Shown: positions 35,636 through 46,370 of the stretch, piece after piece
How positions within the stretch are numbered: position 1 is the stretch's first letter
How the letters are laid out: the number at the start of each line of letters is the position of its first letter
Assembly: GCA_017163975.1 (NCBI GenBank)
Contig: JAFFSR010000394.1
Span: 335,001-399,000, forward strand
DNA length: 64,000 bases
Source of the DNA: Anastatus disparis
Lineage: Eukaryota > Arthropoda > Insecta > Hymenoptera > Eupelmidae
Direction: 5' to 3'
Notes under the pieces: model-generated
Seen by the model: only the letters and a program-made list of their open reading frames with translations
Databases searched by the model: none
Told to the model about the DNA's origin: nothing
Position numbers and translations under genes: made by a program

Positions 35636-36058
35636 ATGACCTTGAAAAATGATCCAAGGTCAAGTCTAATTATGATCTTAATCAAGTTTTCTACTAGTTT
35701 TGTGGAATACTAGTTCGAAAATCCAGAAAATAACTTTTGACCTTCAAAATGACCTTGAAATATAATTTTAACTTCTCGCTTTGAACGGTAGTAGTAAGAA
35801 AATATGTCGCTAACTTCATATTAGTGGCAAGAAATAACAATTTTCGTATCAGATTCGCTATTAGAGTGAAGAAAAACTTGTTTTTCCATCATTCCAAGAC
35901 TTTCAGCCGCCATATTGGATCCGCCATTTTGAATTTTCAGAATCGCCAGACGGCGTTCGAAAGTAGAAGTCAAGAGCTTTCATTTGAGCCCAGGTAGACC
36001 TAATTTGGATCAAAATTGTTCTGGGCAGAGGGGGTGTCGCGTTGACAGAGAATGCCCC
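35636..36058 (-). repeat. Right TIR (423 bp)
   Basis: Inverted copy of 32059-32481 with a few substitutions; carries the same four AAGGTCA/TGACCTT words. Confidence 0.9.
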
Positions 36059-36067
36059 ATATATATA

Positions 36068-36769
36068 TCTTCCTATATTATATAGACGTAAGCCTCAATA
36101 AATAGAATTCTTGCGTCCTCCCCACTCCTCCCCCAGCCTCCCCCTCCTCACATTTTTAGATTTTTTTAACGTAAATATAGGTTTTTTTTCAGCCTCTGTG
36201 AGATGCCTCCCCCCTCCTCCCCCATCCTCCCCCTCCTCGACCCACCTCTGACATCGCCTCAACGTTTGTCGTCTCACATTACCTCATAGGTCTCCTTAAA
36301 GACTCCTCAGAGACGCCTCAAAAAAGCCTTAAAAAAGCCTCGAAACGCCTCGAAACGCCTCAAGTTTGTGAGAGTGATATTGTAAAAAATTTTAAAAAAT
36401 AACGTAAAAATAGTTGCCGACGCCTTAGTGCTTCCTCATCCCCTCTTCTTACAACGCCTCAGGGTACGCCTCAGAGATGAGGCATTTTTTTTGTATGCCT
36501 CTTGTCCCGCCTTATACATCGCCTTAGAAACGCTTCAAGAACGCCTCATATATCGCCTTAGAGACGCCTCAGATATATCTACGTACTCCTCAAATAAATA
36601 AATTTTCTTTATATATATAATCAAAATATTGTGTCAGTAACAATATAAGCATAAAAATAAAAATATTAAGAAATATAATTTTTAATATATAAATTTTAGT
36701 CTAATTTTTAAAGATAAGTACATCATGAATTGGGGGGTTGGCGAGCAGGGCGAGCAGGGGGTACCCCTA

Positions 36770-36770
<1 letters not shown>
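36068..36770 (+). mobile_element. Non-autonomous Helitron with both termini
   Basis: The 5' end is TCTTCCTATATTATATAGAC, preceded by A. The 3' end is GGGGGTACCCCTAG: a GGGGTACCCC palindrome followed by CTAG and then T of the TA tract. TC start, 3' hairpin, CTRR end and insertion between A and T without duplication are Helitron hallmarks. The interior has CTCCCC-rich low-complexity sequence (36115-36260) and repeated ACGCCTCA/CGCCTCAGAGA words to about 36585. The 5' end is shared with 62255. No coding capacity; the minus frame at 36095-36277 is composition-driven. Confidence 0.8.

Positions 36771-36828
<58 letters not shown>
36771..36828. repeat. (TA)n microsatellite
   Basis: 58 bp of TA immediately after the Helitron 3' end. 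With the TA run at 36059-36067 it shows that the 4-kb transposon and the Helitron both inserted in one TA tract. Confidence 0.95.
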
Positions 36829-36829
<1 letters not shown>

Positions 36830-37543
36830 AATACCTCAAATAACCTCAAAAACCCGCTTGTGTGCGGAGGATAGAGTGTTTGATTTAAAATATCTTCAAT
36901 CTGATTTCGGAATTAAATAGAGAGTAGAAATATATAGAAATAGTGATATTTTGAGCGACGAAATAGTAAATTATCCCATCAATAATGTTTAAAACGCCGT
37001 GAAAAAGTACAAAAAAATGGTTTTTGGCCAAAACTAAGTGTACTACTATCTTTCTTTGTAAATTAAAGATGAGATTGTAAAGAGAAGGAAAAAATACATA
37101 TTTTACTGCATATACCACCTGTTTAGCAGTATTTCAATAAAAATTTATAATATTCAATCAATAGGGTATTAACTACGCAACTTTTACCCGTACTATGAAA
37201 AATCTTTCTCAAACAAATTATTCACATTCTTCTTACTTTTTAACAAATTAAAACCGTAAGAATATTTGATGCTTCTTCATAATTTATACTCCAAATTCAT
37301 TAATTTTTTCCATTATTTTCTTTTATGTGTGAAGAATGTTTGAATTAAATTTATTCTTGTTGATATGTTCTTTCAAACTTGAGTTATAGATATTTAAAAT
37401 TTAAAAATTTAATAATTCTTAAAGTGTAGGTTCTAACGTCAAATAAACATGAATACTTTTCTTACACTCTGCGCAAAAAGTTGGTACTTATCTCCCTACC
37501 AGCAGAATAAAAAACACCCACCATTCTCGCCTCGTGTAAAAAA
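36829..37543. other. Unassigned A+T-rich DNA
   Basis: No supported gene. The minus frame at 36885-37118 has no recognisable family. Confidence 0.4.
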
Positions 37544-37672
37544 ATCGTATATTCACCACGGGAGTTAATTAAAAATGCCTTAAATCGTATGTTTGCCTTC
37601 GGCTCAGGTGACAATTACATACGACTTGAGACATTTTTTAAATTAACTTTTTTGGTTAATAATATACTATTA
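37544..37672. mobile_element. Short hairpin element, family A copy 1
   Basis: Imperfect palindrome. AATCGTATATTCACCACGG opens it and AATAATATACTAT closes it. The inner stem pairs AAATCGTATGTTTGCC with GACAATTACATACGACTT around CTTCGGCTCAG. The opening phrase and layout are shared with 51612-51760. No coding capacity. Confidence 0.6.
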
Positions 37673-38904
37673 TAATGTTAAAAATGATTGTTCAACTCTT
37701 AATTATCTGCCGTTTTATAATAAATTTTTTTGTTTCAGTACTTAACAACTGTTATTCCCTACCACACGGACGATGGGCTTTTAGATAATCAATCTTTACA
37801 AGTACTGATAAAAAGTGAGTAAATTTTTTTATGATCTTTATAATTTGATAAAGATTTGACAATCATTTTACGAAACAGATATTTTTTATAATATGTATTG
37901 TTACTGAGTATCGCAAAAGTACAGATAAAACTGAAAATTTCGAAGACTAATGGAAAAAAAAATTTAACAAAAATGTTTAGGAAATTAAAAGGCGCACTTG
38001 ATAACGACTTCAAATTTGACCTTATACTTGGCTTTGATCTCGAATATCATTTAAATATTAAGTTGATTTTATAAATAAAAACCTTGTTATTTGCATTAAT
38101 GGAAAGTGAGATAAATTTTCATATTCAATAAATTGAGAATCAATGTAGAGAGTATCAAAGGTATAGAGGATCAAAGGAGATCCAGAGGTTATTTAAAAGC
38201 AGGTTACATATTTCTGTCCTTTTCTAATCAAACAATTTTTTTTGTAAAAACTAATGCTTGTAGCTGAAAATAAACAGAAAGTTGCACCTCGAATTTTTCT
38301 TTGATGAAGAAAAATTAATTTTATTGCCCCTTTTTTAAAAGAACCTTAAAAAACCAAATTGTTTACCACGACATTTTTTTAAAATGTTTTTTGAGCTAAT
38401 CTGAGAAATAAAACAATAGAATTAAGTTTTTTTTAGAGCTATGCTTTTTACGTGAGGTTAGGTTTGGAGGATTTATTTAACAAAAACCAATCGTTACGAA
38501 AAGACTCAACTCTATACTGTATATGTAAAACTTACATGTAATAATAAATGGGATATTTGATATCAACTCGCTCGCGGAAACACATACGCAAATATACACT
38601 TGGGTATTTATATATATATATATATATATGTGTATGTGTGTGTTTCTAAATAACTAGCAAGTTTTTCAGTTTGTGTATGTTGTATTAATAATTATTTAAT
38701 ACAATTTTACGTCCTAAGTATATTTTTGAAATTGTTTTGATTTCTTTTTTTTTATTTATCATTTGGAGAATGCCTAGTTTTACTGATACATGGATTTCGT
38801 TTTTTTATTTGAATTATCATTCGTGGAGTGCGTAGTTTTTGTTTAGTATTGCTTTTAAAGGGTATAGATTTCGTGTGGTGGATTCACCACACACATACTA
38901 GAAA
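37673..38904. other. Unassigned A+T-rich DNA
   Basis: No supported gene; the minus frame at 37789-38013 lacks any recognisable feature. A TA run followed by TG repeats lies at about 38606-38645. Confidence 0.4.
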
Positions 38905-39005
38905 ATAGTGTTCGATACGCGTGTCCTATGTGACATTTTCCGGCACGGTGTAACCTCGCTGTGCCAGAAAATGACTCATAGGACCCTTGTATCGAAAAAT
39001 ACTAT
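38905..39005. repeat. Imperfect hairpin of ~100 bp
   Basis: Arms ATAGTGTTCGATACGCGTGT and CCTTGTATCGAAAAATACTAT pair, continued inward by CCTATGTGACATTTTCCGGCAC with GTGCCAGAAAATGACTCATAGG, around a loop of about 14 nt. It could be a very small MITE or a hairpin precursor. A smaller palindrome, GTGTGGTGGATTCACCACAC, lies just to the left at about 38874-38893. Confidence 0.6.
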
Positions 39006-39384
39006 TAAAGGCGCGACGCTACTTTTTGCCATTATTAATGAAACGTAATATTTATCGTTTTTCAATATGAACCGCCAATAACCAACAGCTGCATAGACTT
39101 TCTCGCTTGCATCGAAAAAAGTATGTAATTCTATTTTGACTATTTCAAAAAAATATTTATTGTAACAGCGAGTAATTTTACATTTCTTTATTTATATATC
39201 TTTTTTTTCATATTTCTTGCATTTATATTCGATATTGTGTTGTAAATGGTGTTAAAACTCCGAGCGAACCAAAAAGAACATTATTATACTTAAATATTCA
39301 CGTTTAATTGGAATTTTTTAGCTGAAATTATGTCTTTAGAAATTTTTTGAGTGTTCAAAGTGAAAATTAATTTGTGTGTATCTG
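39006..39384. other. Unassigned A+T-rich DNA
   Basis: No gene or repeat recognised. Confidence 0.4.
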
Positions 39385-40692
39385 TTGACCAGTGAAGACC
39401 TAATACTTTTTCAACAGAATTTTTTTCCGAATTAACAAAAACGCATTACGTTCTCGTGGTCATTATAGCCTTCCATTTCAGTCGAGATTTCAAAGGCTTG
39501 CTTAAACCAAACCCAATCGAGTGGTTCTTCTGAGAATACTAGCAAAGACTTAGTATTTGAAATTCTATTATTTAATTTACTATTATCATTAATCAATGTA
39601 GATTCGCGAAAAGATATTAAAACTTGTTCAAAAGCTTTTGTTTATCGAGAAGTTGGGTCTTCACTTGAACTGATTATGCTTTTTATTTTTTCACTTTGTA
39701 ATTCATAATTATTATCATGTTCAGTACTATGTAAACGGAATTCTAAATCATTGCGCGAATTTTAATAATTATCAGATAAATACTTGATAGAATAATGCGA
39801 AAATACGTTTTGTGTTGTTCTGAAGAATAAAAATTTTGAGCTGATTCTCGTTGTCGTACGTAGTTGTCATTAGGAATAAACATAACCTCTCGCTGACCTG
39901 CTACTGGTAGTGCCAGTGGTAAAGGTTCACGAATGCCCGTAGAATTCGTAGAAGAGGTTATGTGTGTTCGTGATATATCAACCGTGGAGTGAGCACACTT
40001 ATACTTCATATAGATGACGAGGGACTCGCACAGTCGTCGAGCAGCACAAATGAAAGAAATCACTTCAAAATTCTGCTCATTTCCCTCTATTGAAATCGAA
40101 GGTGATCTTAGGCGCATTTCCGTTTCCAATGATGTAGGTCGTCGTAATTGATTTATCGGCGTAGGTATTAGAGATCGCGAGCGGACTTGCGTTAGCTGAT
40201 TCGAAGCTAACCCTCTCTAGCACTCGAACTGGCATCATCAGTTACAGAATTCATAGTGGCTGTTTGAATACGAGCTCTCGTCACTCTACGTGCTCCGGGT
40301 ATAACTTCTGTACCTATAAAAATATCAGGATTCTGCGCTGTAGTAGAGCGTGTACATGAACTCACCGACCTTCTGCCTAAACATGATTGACTCCGTTCTT
40401 TAGATGATCTCGAAACTGTCATTTGGAAACCCTTAGGTGACGGTGAATGAGCAGTCCCAGATCTTATCTCAGAAGAAGCTGCTGGTCGAGCTTGTTCCCT
40501 AGTTTTTGTCACGGTTGAAGTTTTCGCAGATGTTAACTCTTCGTTTTTATCAGCAACTCGTTCATTAATACGCTTCTTACAAGTAGATGAAAGTTTTTTG
40601 AAATTTTTCTTCATCTCCTCGATCTTGTGCGTGAAATCGGTTTCCCAATTGAAACTCCCGGGTTTCGGCAACAAAAATGAAAAAAACACCAA
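39385..40692 (-). pseudogene. Retrotransposon Gag-like pseudogene
   Basis: Minus-strand fragments in order: 40207-40692 (161 aa from an ATG; coiled, basic N-terminus MKKNFKKLSSTCKKRINERV, then Ser/Arg-rich), 39743-40129 (128 aa), and a piece at about 39420-39640. The last piece reads LNNRISNTKSLLVF and PLDWVWFKQAFEISTEMEGY, interrupted by stops. It resembles the start of DUF1759-type Gag domains (EPLEW-x-F-K-x-AF) of LTR elements related to BEL/Pao. Frameshifts and stops separate the parts. No protease or polymerase follows to the left and no LTR pair was found, so this is an isolated remnant. The assignment of the N-terminal part rests on position only. Confidence 0.55.
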
Positions 40693-41522
40693 GATTATAT
40701 TAATAAATTATTAATTTATAATTTATTAGTAATGAGAAGAAAAAAATTAATCAACTCAAATGAAAAATATAAATTTATTTTAATAACAAATTGAATTGTT
40801 TCAACTTAAAATTAAAAGTATAATGATAATTACTGTAAGAGCGTTGCTACAGTAATAACCGAACAGCTAGAATTTTTGTTCGATTTACATGTTTATTTTA
40901 TTGTCGCGACAACGAGATCGAACAAGAAGAAACTACAATTTCATAAACAAGAACGCCTCTAAGGCTATCTGTCCGCGGAAAACTTCACTCTTCACGCTAC
41001 GTTCTCGATTCATATTCATTCAAAAAAACATTCGAGAATATATACGTCTAAGCGTGATCCTGTTTGATCGGCGTAACGCCGTTAAATGTAGGAATCACAG
41101 AAATCTCCTACGTCGAGGCGCTTACATACAAACTACACACTCTCGTTTTTTTTTCTTTATATTATTATTTAGTCAATAACATTCTCAAAAAAAAGGAAAA
41201 AAATTACCTTAGCACAACAGCATTTTTAAATGAAAAAATAAAAGTTGCAGATAAATCATCATAATTATGAATAAAAAATATGAATTTCCTATAAATTATT
41301 TTTTTTTAAATTTTTATATTATTAGCTGTGTTATCGGATATATAGATAAAATTATTGGCGAATAAACTTACACAAATAAAAAAAAACAAATTGAATTTCA
41401 AATTTTCCAATTTATTTTAAATGATTCTTATAGAAGAAAGACACAGTATAATATTTACGATGATATTATTGATAAATTTTTCTCATTAAGTAAAATTGCG
41501 TGAAGTATAATTAATAATTCTA
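40693..41522. other. Unassigned DNA upstream of the gag pseudogene
   Basis: Plus frames at 40889-41179 and 41064-41264 have no family and overlap each other. The less A+T-rich patch at 40895-41130 may be the leader of the retrotransposon remnant on the left. Confidence 0.4.
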
Positions 41523-41661
41523 ATTCGACGATTCCTATTGGAAAAGACTTATTTCAGGAAAACGGTTGGTAAACACTTATCTTATATTATTTTTATATGG
41601 CGATAAGTCTTTTCCAACCGTTCTTCTGAAATAAGTCTTTTTCAATAGGGACCGCCGAATC
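41523..41661. mobile_element. Palindromic MITE of ~140 bp
   Basis: Left arm CGACGATTCCTATTGGAAAA with GACTTATTTCAGGAAAACGG. Right arm CGTTCTTCTGAAATAAGTCT with TTTTCAATAGGGACCGCCG. An inner pair GTAAACACTTATCTTAT / ATGGCGATAAGTCTTTTCC makes the hairpin nearly continuous. Confidence 0.7.
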
Positions 41662-41912
41662 AATATTAAATTTTCATTATTTTAATTTTATAATGATTAA
41701 TTATTATACATCTATTTTATTATATAGAAAATTCTATTAGAAAACATTTTTGTTACTAAAGGATAAAATTTTAATAAAGAAAATTTTGAAAATAAACTTG
41801 TGACGTGGTTTTCACGTCCCAATAGAAGCAAAATATTTAGATATATTTTTATGGCATTAATTAATTTTTTTTTTAGAGAAAATCTGATGGTGCCAATAAA
41901 ATTTTTTTTATT
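41662..41912. other. A+T-rich flank of the second transposon
   Basis: No gene recognised. The minus frame 41712-41957 runs into the transposon TIR. Confidence 0.4.
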
Positions 41913-41916
41913 AACT

Positions 41917-42640
41917 GGCTGATTCCATTTAGATTCATACAGGCCGTCACTAATCAAATTTTTTTTTCTTCTGAGTAATAAAAATACCTTCTATTATGTA
42001 TATAAAGATGAAATTTACCTCGTAAAACGCTCAAAAATTTTTTTTTTTTTACTACAGCAATTCTAGTGTTGGATGTAAAAACGAAAATTCAAAAATTGAA
42101 AATGAACCTCTACTTTTAAATAACTATAGCTCCGTCAATTTTTAACCTTTTTGGGCGTTCTTTTAACGAAAGTGTGCGGAATTTGGTCTAGTTTAAAATG
42201 AAATCTTGATTTTTGTAATACAATTTGATCTCACTGAGTTATTTACGAAAAACCGAAAAAAAGCGATTTTTTTCAAACACGATTTTCTCAAAAACTATAT
42301 TTTTTTTTTTTTTTAATTTTTATATGATTTTAAACATAAAAAATACTAACTTTTAGGGTAGGTGAGAATATGCGATTTTGCCTTATTTTTTTTTAACAGA
42401 TTTTTAAACGTTTTTTTTATATTTTCGATTTTAAAACATTCATACCATGGCGCATTGTACTATTTTTCCAACTTTACGTGTTCTTACAACTATTATAATT
42501 TTTTTATTTATTAATATATCAAAAATATCAACAATAATCTTTAAAATAAACCCCGGATCGAATATTTTGATCAATTAGAACCAAAGTTATGACGATTTAA
42601 AGTTTAAAAAAAAATGCTGAAACTTTAAATAAATATATTT
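41917..42640 (+). repeat. Left TIR of the second transposon
   Basis: Inverted copy of ~45660-46366. Includes ACTACAGCAATTCTAGTGTT near 42051 and ATATTCGATCCGGGG-type sequence near 42555. It contains homopolymer T and A runs that vary in length between arms. Confidence 0.85.
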
Positions 42641-42645
42641 ACTTT

Positions 42646-42724
42646 GAATTTTGAATTTTGAATTTTGAATTTGAATTTTGAATTTTGAATTTTGAATTTT
42701 GAATTTTGAATTTGAATTTTGAAA
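42646..42724. repeat. (GAATTTT)n short tandem repeat
   Basis: About ten repeats of TTTTGAA/TTTGAA just inside the left TIR. The minus frame at 42625-42807 reads through it and is spurious. Confidence 0.9.
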
Positions 42725-42864
42725 AGGTGAGTTTTTTTAATACTAAAATATATTATTTGGTCATTTTCAATAAACAAATAATATGCGATACAATTGAGAA
42801 AGAACACTAATGAATTGAGAACTAATGTGAATAAAAAATCCGAATTTGAATAAAACCTTTCAAT

Positions 42865-45315
42865 TTACTTCTTGCCACTCATGTCTCGAAGTTTTAGCAG
42901 TGTGGATTTGGTTTCGTTCACTTTTCCAACAGTGAATCTTTTGAATACCTTTAATTTCTTTTGCATTTCTTAACCATTCCATTTTTTTTTTGTCAGTCGA
43001 AAAACTTCTAACTCATCCTTGCGGATAACAAGAATGTTAATCGACGGAGTATATTTTGATACGTGAGTGGCGAAATTTTCAGCGTTTCTAATAAAATCTG
43101 CACTTTTCTTGGACAGATTATGCGTGGTAGCATAATGTTTAACTAAACCACCAATACCGTCACAAGCGCCTTTACCATGACCTGTTGCAGAAAAAAGCCA
43201 TTTTCAGTTTACTTTTGAGTTTTGAAGCTCATAGAATTGATATCTATTTTTAAAATGACTGGCAGCTCCATCGGAAATGGTTATGATTTCATCAAGATCT
43301 TACGCAATATGTTTTTGTTTTAAGTTATCGATAGTTAAATTTATAGCCATTAGGGCATGAGACGAATCATGTTTAATATCGTCAGAGACGGTGACATAAC
43401 TAACTGTTTTATCATTTCCAAAATAGCATACCGACGTAAATATTGATATTTGGTTTTTACTCCAATGATAGCTTTGAATTTCATTTTGAAGCAGAATTGT
43501 CCAATTTTCTGAAAAATCGACATGAATAACTAATTGGAAGTCATTATTTTTCGCTAAAAGTTTAACCTCTTTAATTGCTATACGTTCAATTTCTTTGACC
43601 AATTTATGAGCTCTTACAGTGAGAGCGCGCTCTCTTAACTCTATTAAGAAGGGGCCGAACTATCTGTCTTTGTCTAATAGCGTTTTTCATCATTTATGTA
43701 AACACTATCTGGTATAACAAGAAAAAAATAGCAGCCCCCGCTAGATATTAGTATAATAAGTAAATTTTGTAATTACAACCGAATTTTTTCACTGCGTAGT
43801 TTTTGAATAATTAGAGACCTACCAAAAAAAGATAAGTTATATTCTAGATTGCTAGTAGGTCTCTAATTAGTCAAAAACTATGCGGTAAAAAATTTGGTTG
43901 ATATTACAAAATTTACTAATTATACTAATATCTAGCGGGGGCTGCTATTTTTTTCTTGTTATACCGGATAGTGTTTACATAAATGATGAAAAACGCTATT
44001 AGACAAAGACAGATAGCTCGGCCCCTTCTTAAGGAATTTTCAATTGTGCTAGTTTTATTCAGTAAATTTGATTTTTCCCAAACACCATAAATTATTTCTT
44101 TATATAAATCTTCTTCTGTCAAAGAAATTACTTGTAAATCAATAGAATCTCCAATGGGACATTCTTTACATTCTCTTAGTACACATTTCATATCATCTTT
44201 TGAACAAAAAAGTGAAGAACATATTTTCAATTCCAAATCTGCAATGTCTTGTTTATTCTCTTTTTTATAATTATTCAAAGCATCTAACATAAGTTTAAGA
44301 TTCTCGCAGTAAACGCAAAGACACGAATCGGTGGGTGGATGTGGTATAACCCATTTCGGTCTTAAAGCGTAGAATGTTGATTTACCAATTTTTGTTTTCA
44401 TTTCAGGATTTTCGTCTTTAAATAATTCATATATATTTCTTTTATACTTCGCGTAAGAAAGCGTTTGACTTTTTTAGTTTCTATACTATTTTCTTTGATA
44501 GATACTGTGTCGCTTTTATTCGCACTTGGACGAGAACAATTAAAATCATCGTTCAGATAATAATCCTTTACTTTCATTATAATTTCACTATCCAAAGAAT
44601 GGCCACAATAGTTCTCAGACTGCTTGTAAATTTTTTTATTATTTACCAATGATCGTGCTTGATCAATCATATAAATAGTTACATTTGGTAAAACTGATAA
44701 TAAATAATCTTTGGAAATATCACTTGGTATAATACTCAACAATCGCTTTTTCTCAAGAAAATTTGAACAATTATCTAATGCAATTTTAATATTCTCAAGC
44801 CATTTATCATTTGTTTTACATTCATTATTTTCATTCAATGTGGGCAAATCCGTTATATCGTAGACTTTTATCATTTTACTTGCTATTTGTGAATCAAAGG
44901 CATCGTTCATTTGTTTTCTTTTTCGGAGAGCATAAGATTCTCGCATCTTGATATTGATACTTTGAGGCATTTTAATTCGTGAAATGTTTAATTTCAAATT
45001 ACTTGAAGTCTCGTTGAGCTGTTCTACCACAGCCTCACTATGAATAAAATCTTCCGAAGATTGTTGACTGCTTGAAGTCGATGAAATAGGCGCATTTTTC
45101 ACTTCATCTAATAATATTTTGTAACACGAAGGGCATACTTTATCTTCTCTAGAGAAAGAAGTATTTGGATACAAGCGCTTCAAAGACTTCGTCAGATCAC
45201 CTAATTCTCTAAGCGGACTTTTGAAGCAATCATAAACAACTTTTTTGTGCCTTTCTTTCAAATCCTTGCACTTCATTTTAACAATCAGTGATGCCATTAT
45301 TGATATTCTGTTCAA
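42865..45315 (-). pseudogene. Transposase of the second transposon, broken by a MITE, frameshift and stops
   Basis: Order on the minus strand. 45315-44398 (305 aa): Cys cluster CKDLKERHKKVVYDCF and KVCPSCYKILL, then a middle DNA-binding region. One frameshift. 44401-43925: YALRPKWVIPHPP, CLCVYCENLKLMLDALNN, CVLRECKECPIGD, VWEKSNLL. The TTAA MITE 43648-44038 follows, then about 43640-43300: HVDFSENWTILLQNEIQSYHW. A TAA lies in the next segment, then about 43290-42865: SDGAASHFKNRYQF, SATGHGKGACDGIGG and the C-terminus. First Asp (DFSEN) and second Asp (SDGA) are kept. At the AEWHF position a TGA and a Lys codon replace the acidic pair, so the Glu is lost. This copy shows the full domain order of the family and supplies the segment deleted from the 32-36 kb copy. 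Confidence 0.82.
43648..44038. mobile_element. Long-TIR MITE with TTAA target duplication, copy 2, inside the transposase
   Basis: 391 bp between TTAA at 43644-43647 and 44039-44042. Arms of about 180 bp begin AGAAGGGGCCGAACTATCTG and its near-complement. The terminus AGARGSGGYCG with CTTTGTCTAAT/CTTGTCTAAT matches copy 1 at 26744-27132. Central sequences differ between the copies. It interrupts the transposase frame between the Cys-rich and catalytic parts. Confidence 0.88.
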
Positions 45316-45659
45316 TGACAGATCGAAAAAAATAGTTTTTCTTAAACAACTTTATTTTTTATCTTCCTTTTCTTATATTTTTAAACGCGTCAAGTCATTG
45401 TGAGAATGCAAAGAACGAATCATCGCCACCTAGTAGTGACATGCATCAACTTCCTACAAAATAAATTCAAATTCTAGGCGCGAAATTCAAACTGATAAAA
45501 AAATTAGATTCTTCAACAAAAAAAATTTTTATTATAATATTGTACCATAAAAAGAGGATAAATGTTTATATATTCTTTCATCAATATTTTTTTTTATTTT
45601 AAATTAAAAAATTTATACCTTCAGATTTTAATCTTTAACGAAAATTGCATTTCCTCAAT

Positions 45660-46366
45660 GTAAATATCATATTTGTTTAAAGTTTCAGCATTTTTTTTTA
45701 AACTTTAAATCGTCATAACTTTGGTTCTAATTGATCAAAATATTCGATCCGGGGTTTATTTTAAAAATTATTGTTGATATTTTTGATATATTGATAAATA
45801 AAAAAATGATGATAGTTGTAAGAACACGTAAAGTTGGAAAAATAGTACAATGCGCCATGGTATCAATGTTTTAAAATCGAAAATATAAAAAAAACGTTTA
45901 AAAATCTGTTAAAAAAAAATAAGGCAAAATCGCATATTCTCACCTACCCTAAAAGTTAGTATTTTTTATGTTTGAAATCATATAAAAATTTCAAAAAAAA
46001 AAAATATAGTTTATGAGAAAATCGTGTTTGAAAAAAATCGCTTTTTTCGGTTTTTCGTAAATAATTCAGTGAGATCAAATTGTATTACAAAAATCGAGAT
46101 TGCATTTAAAACTAGACAAAATTCCGCACACTTTCGTTAAAAGAACGCCAGCTATAGTCATTTAAAAGTAGAGGTTCATTTTCAATTTTTGAATTTTTGT
46201 TTTTACATCCAACACTAGAATTGCTGTAGTAAAAAAAAAAAATTTTTTTGAGCGTTCTACGAGGTAAAGTTTATCTTTATATACATAATACAAGGTATTT
46301 TTATTACTTAGAAGAAAAAAAAAATTCGATCAGTGACGGCCTGCATGAATCTGAATGGAATCAGCC
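45660..46366 (-). repeat. Right TIR of the second transposon
   Basis: Inverted partner of 41917-42640. The transposase start at 45315 lies about 350 bp inside it. Confidence 0.85.
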
Positions 46367-46370
46367 AACT

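Larger units (their letters stand above)
32059..36058. mobile_element. 4,000-bp DNA transposon with 423-bp TIRs and a two-frame transposase
   Basis: The ends GGGGCATTCTCTGTCAACGC and its exact complement bound a 4,000-bp unit set in a TA tract. A 4-bp ATAT duplication is compatible, but the low-complexity flank makes it unprovable. TIRs of 423 bp (32059-32481; 35636-36058) are nearly identical. The transposase lies on the minus strand between them. The related element at 41917-46366 has a clear 4-bp duplication. Long TIRs, 4-bp duplication and an acidic catalytic triad are most reminiscent of the Sola superfamily, but I cannot confirm this. Confidence 0.85.
41917..46366. mobile_element. 4.45-kb DNA transposon with ~0.7-kb TIRs, second member of the family
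   Basis: Ends GGCTGATTCCATTTAGATTC and complement, flanked by the 4-bp duplication AACT (41913-41916 and 46367-46370). The inverted repeats extend about 710-720 bp inward (to ~42640, and from ~45660). The minus-strand gene between them is homologous to the transposase of the 32059-36058 element, although the TIR sequences are unrelated. Inside are a short tandem repeat and a TTAA MITE that interrupts the gene. The copy is dead as judged from several stops. Confidence 0.87.

Noticed and set aside
36095..36277. Arg/Gly-rich minus-strand frame
   Set aside because: It is produced by the CTCCCC-rich block of the Helitron and overlaps its 5' region.
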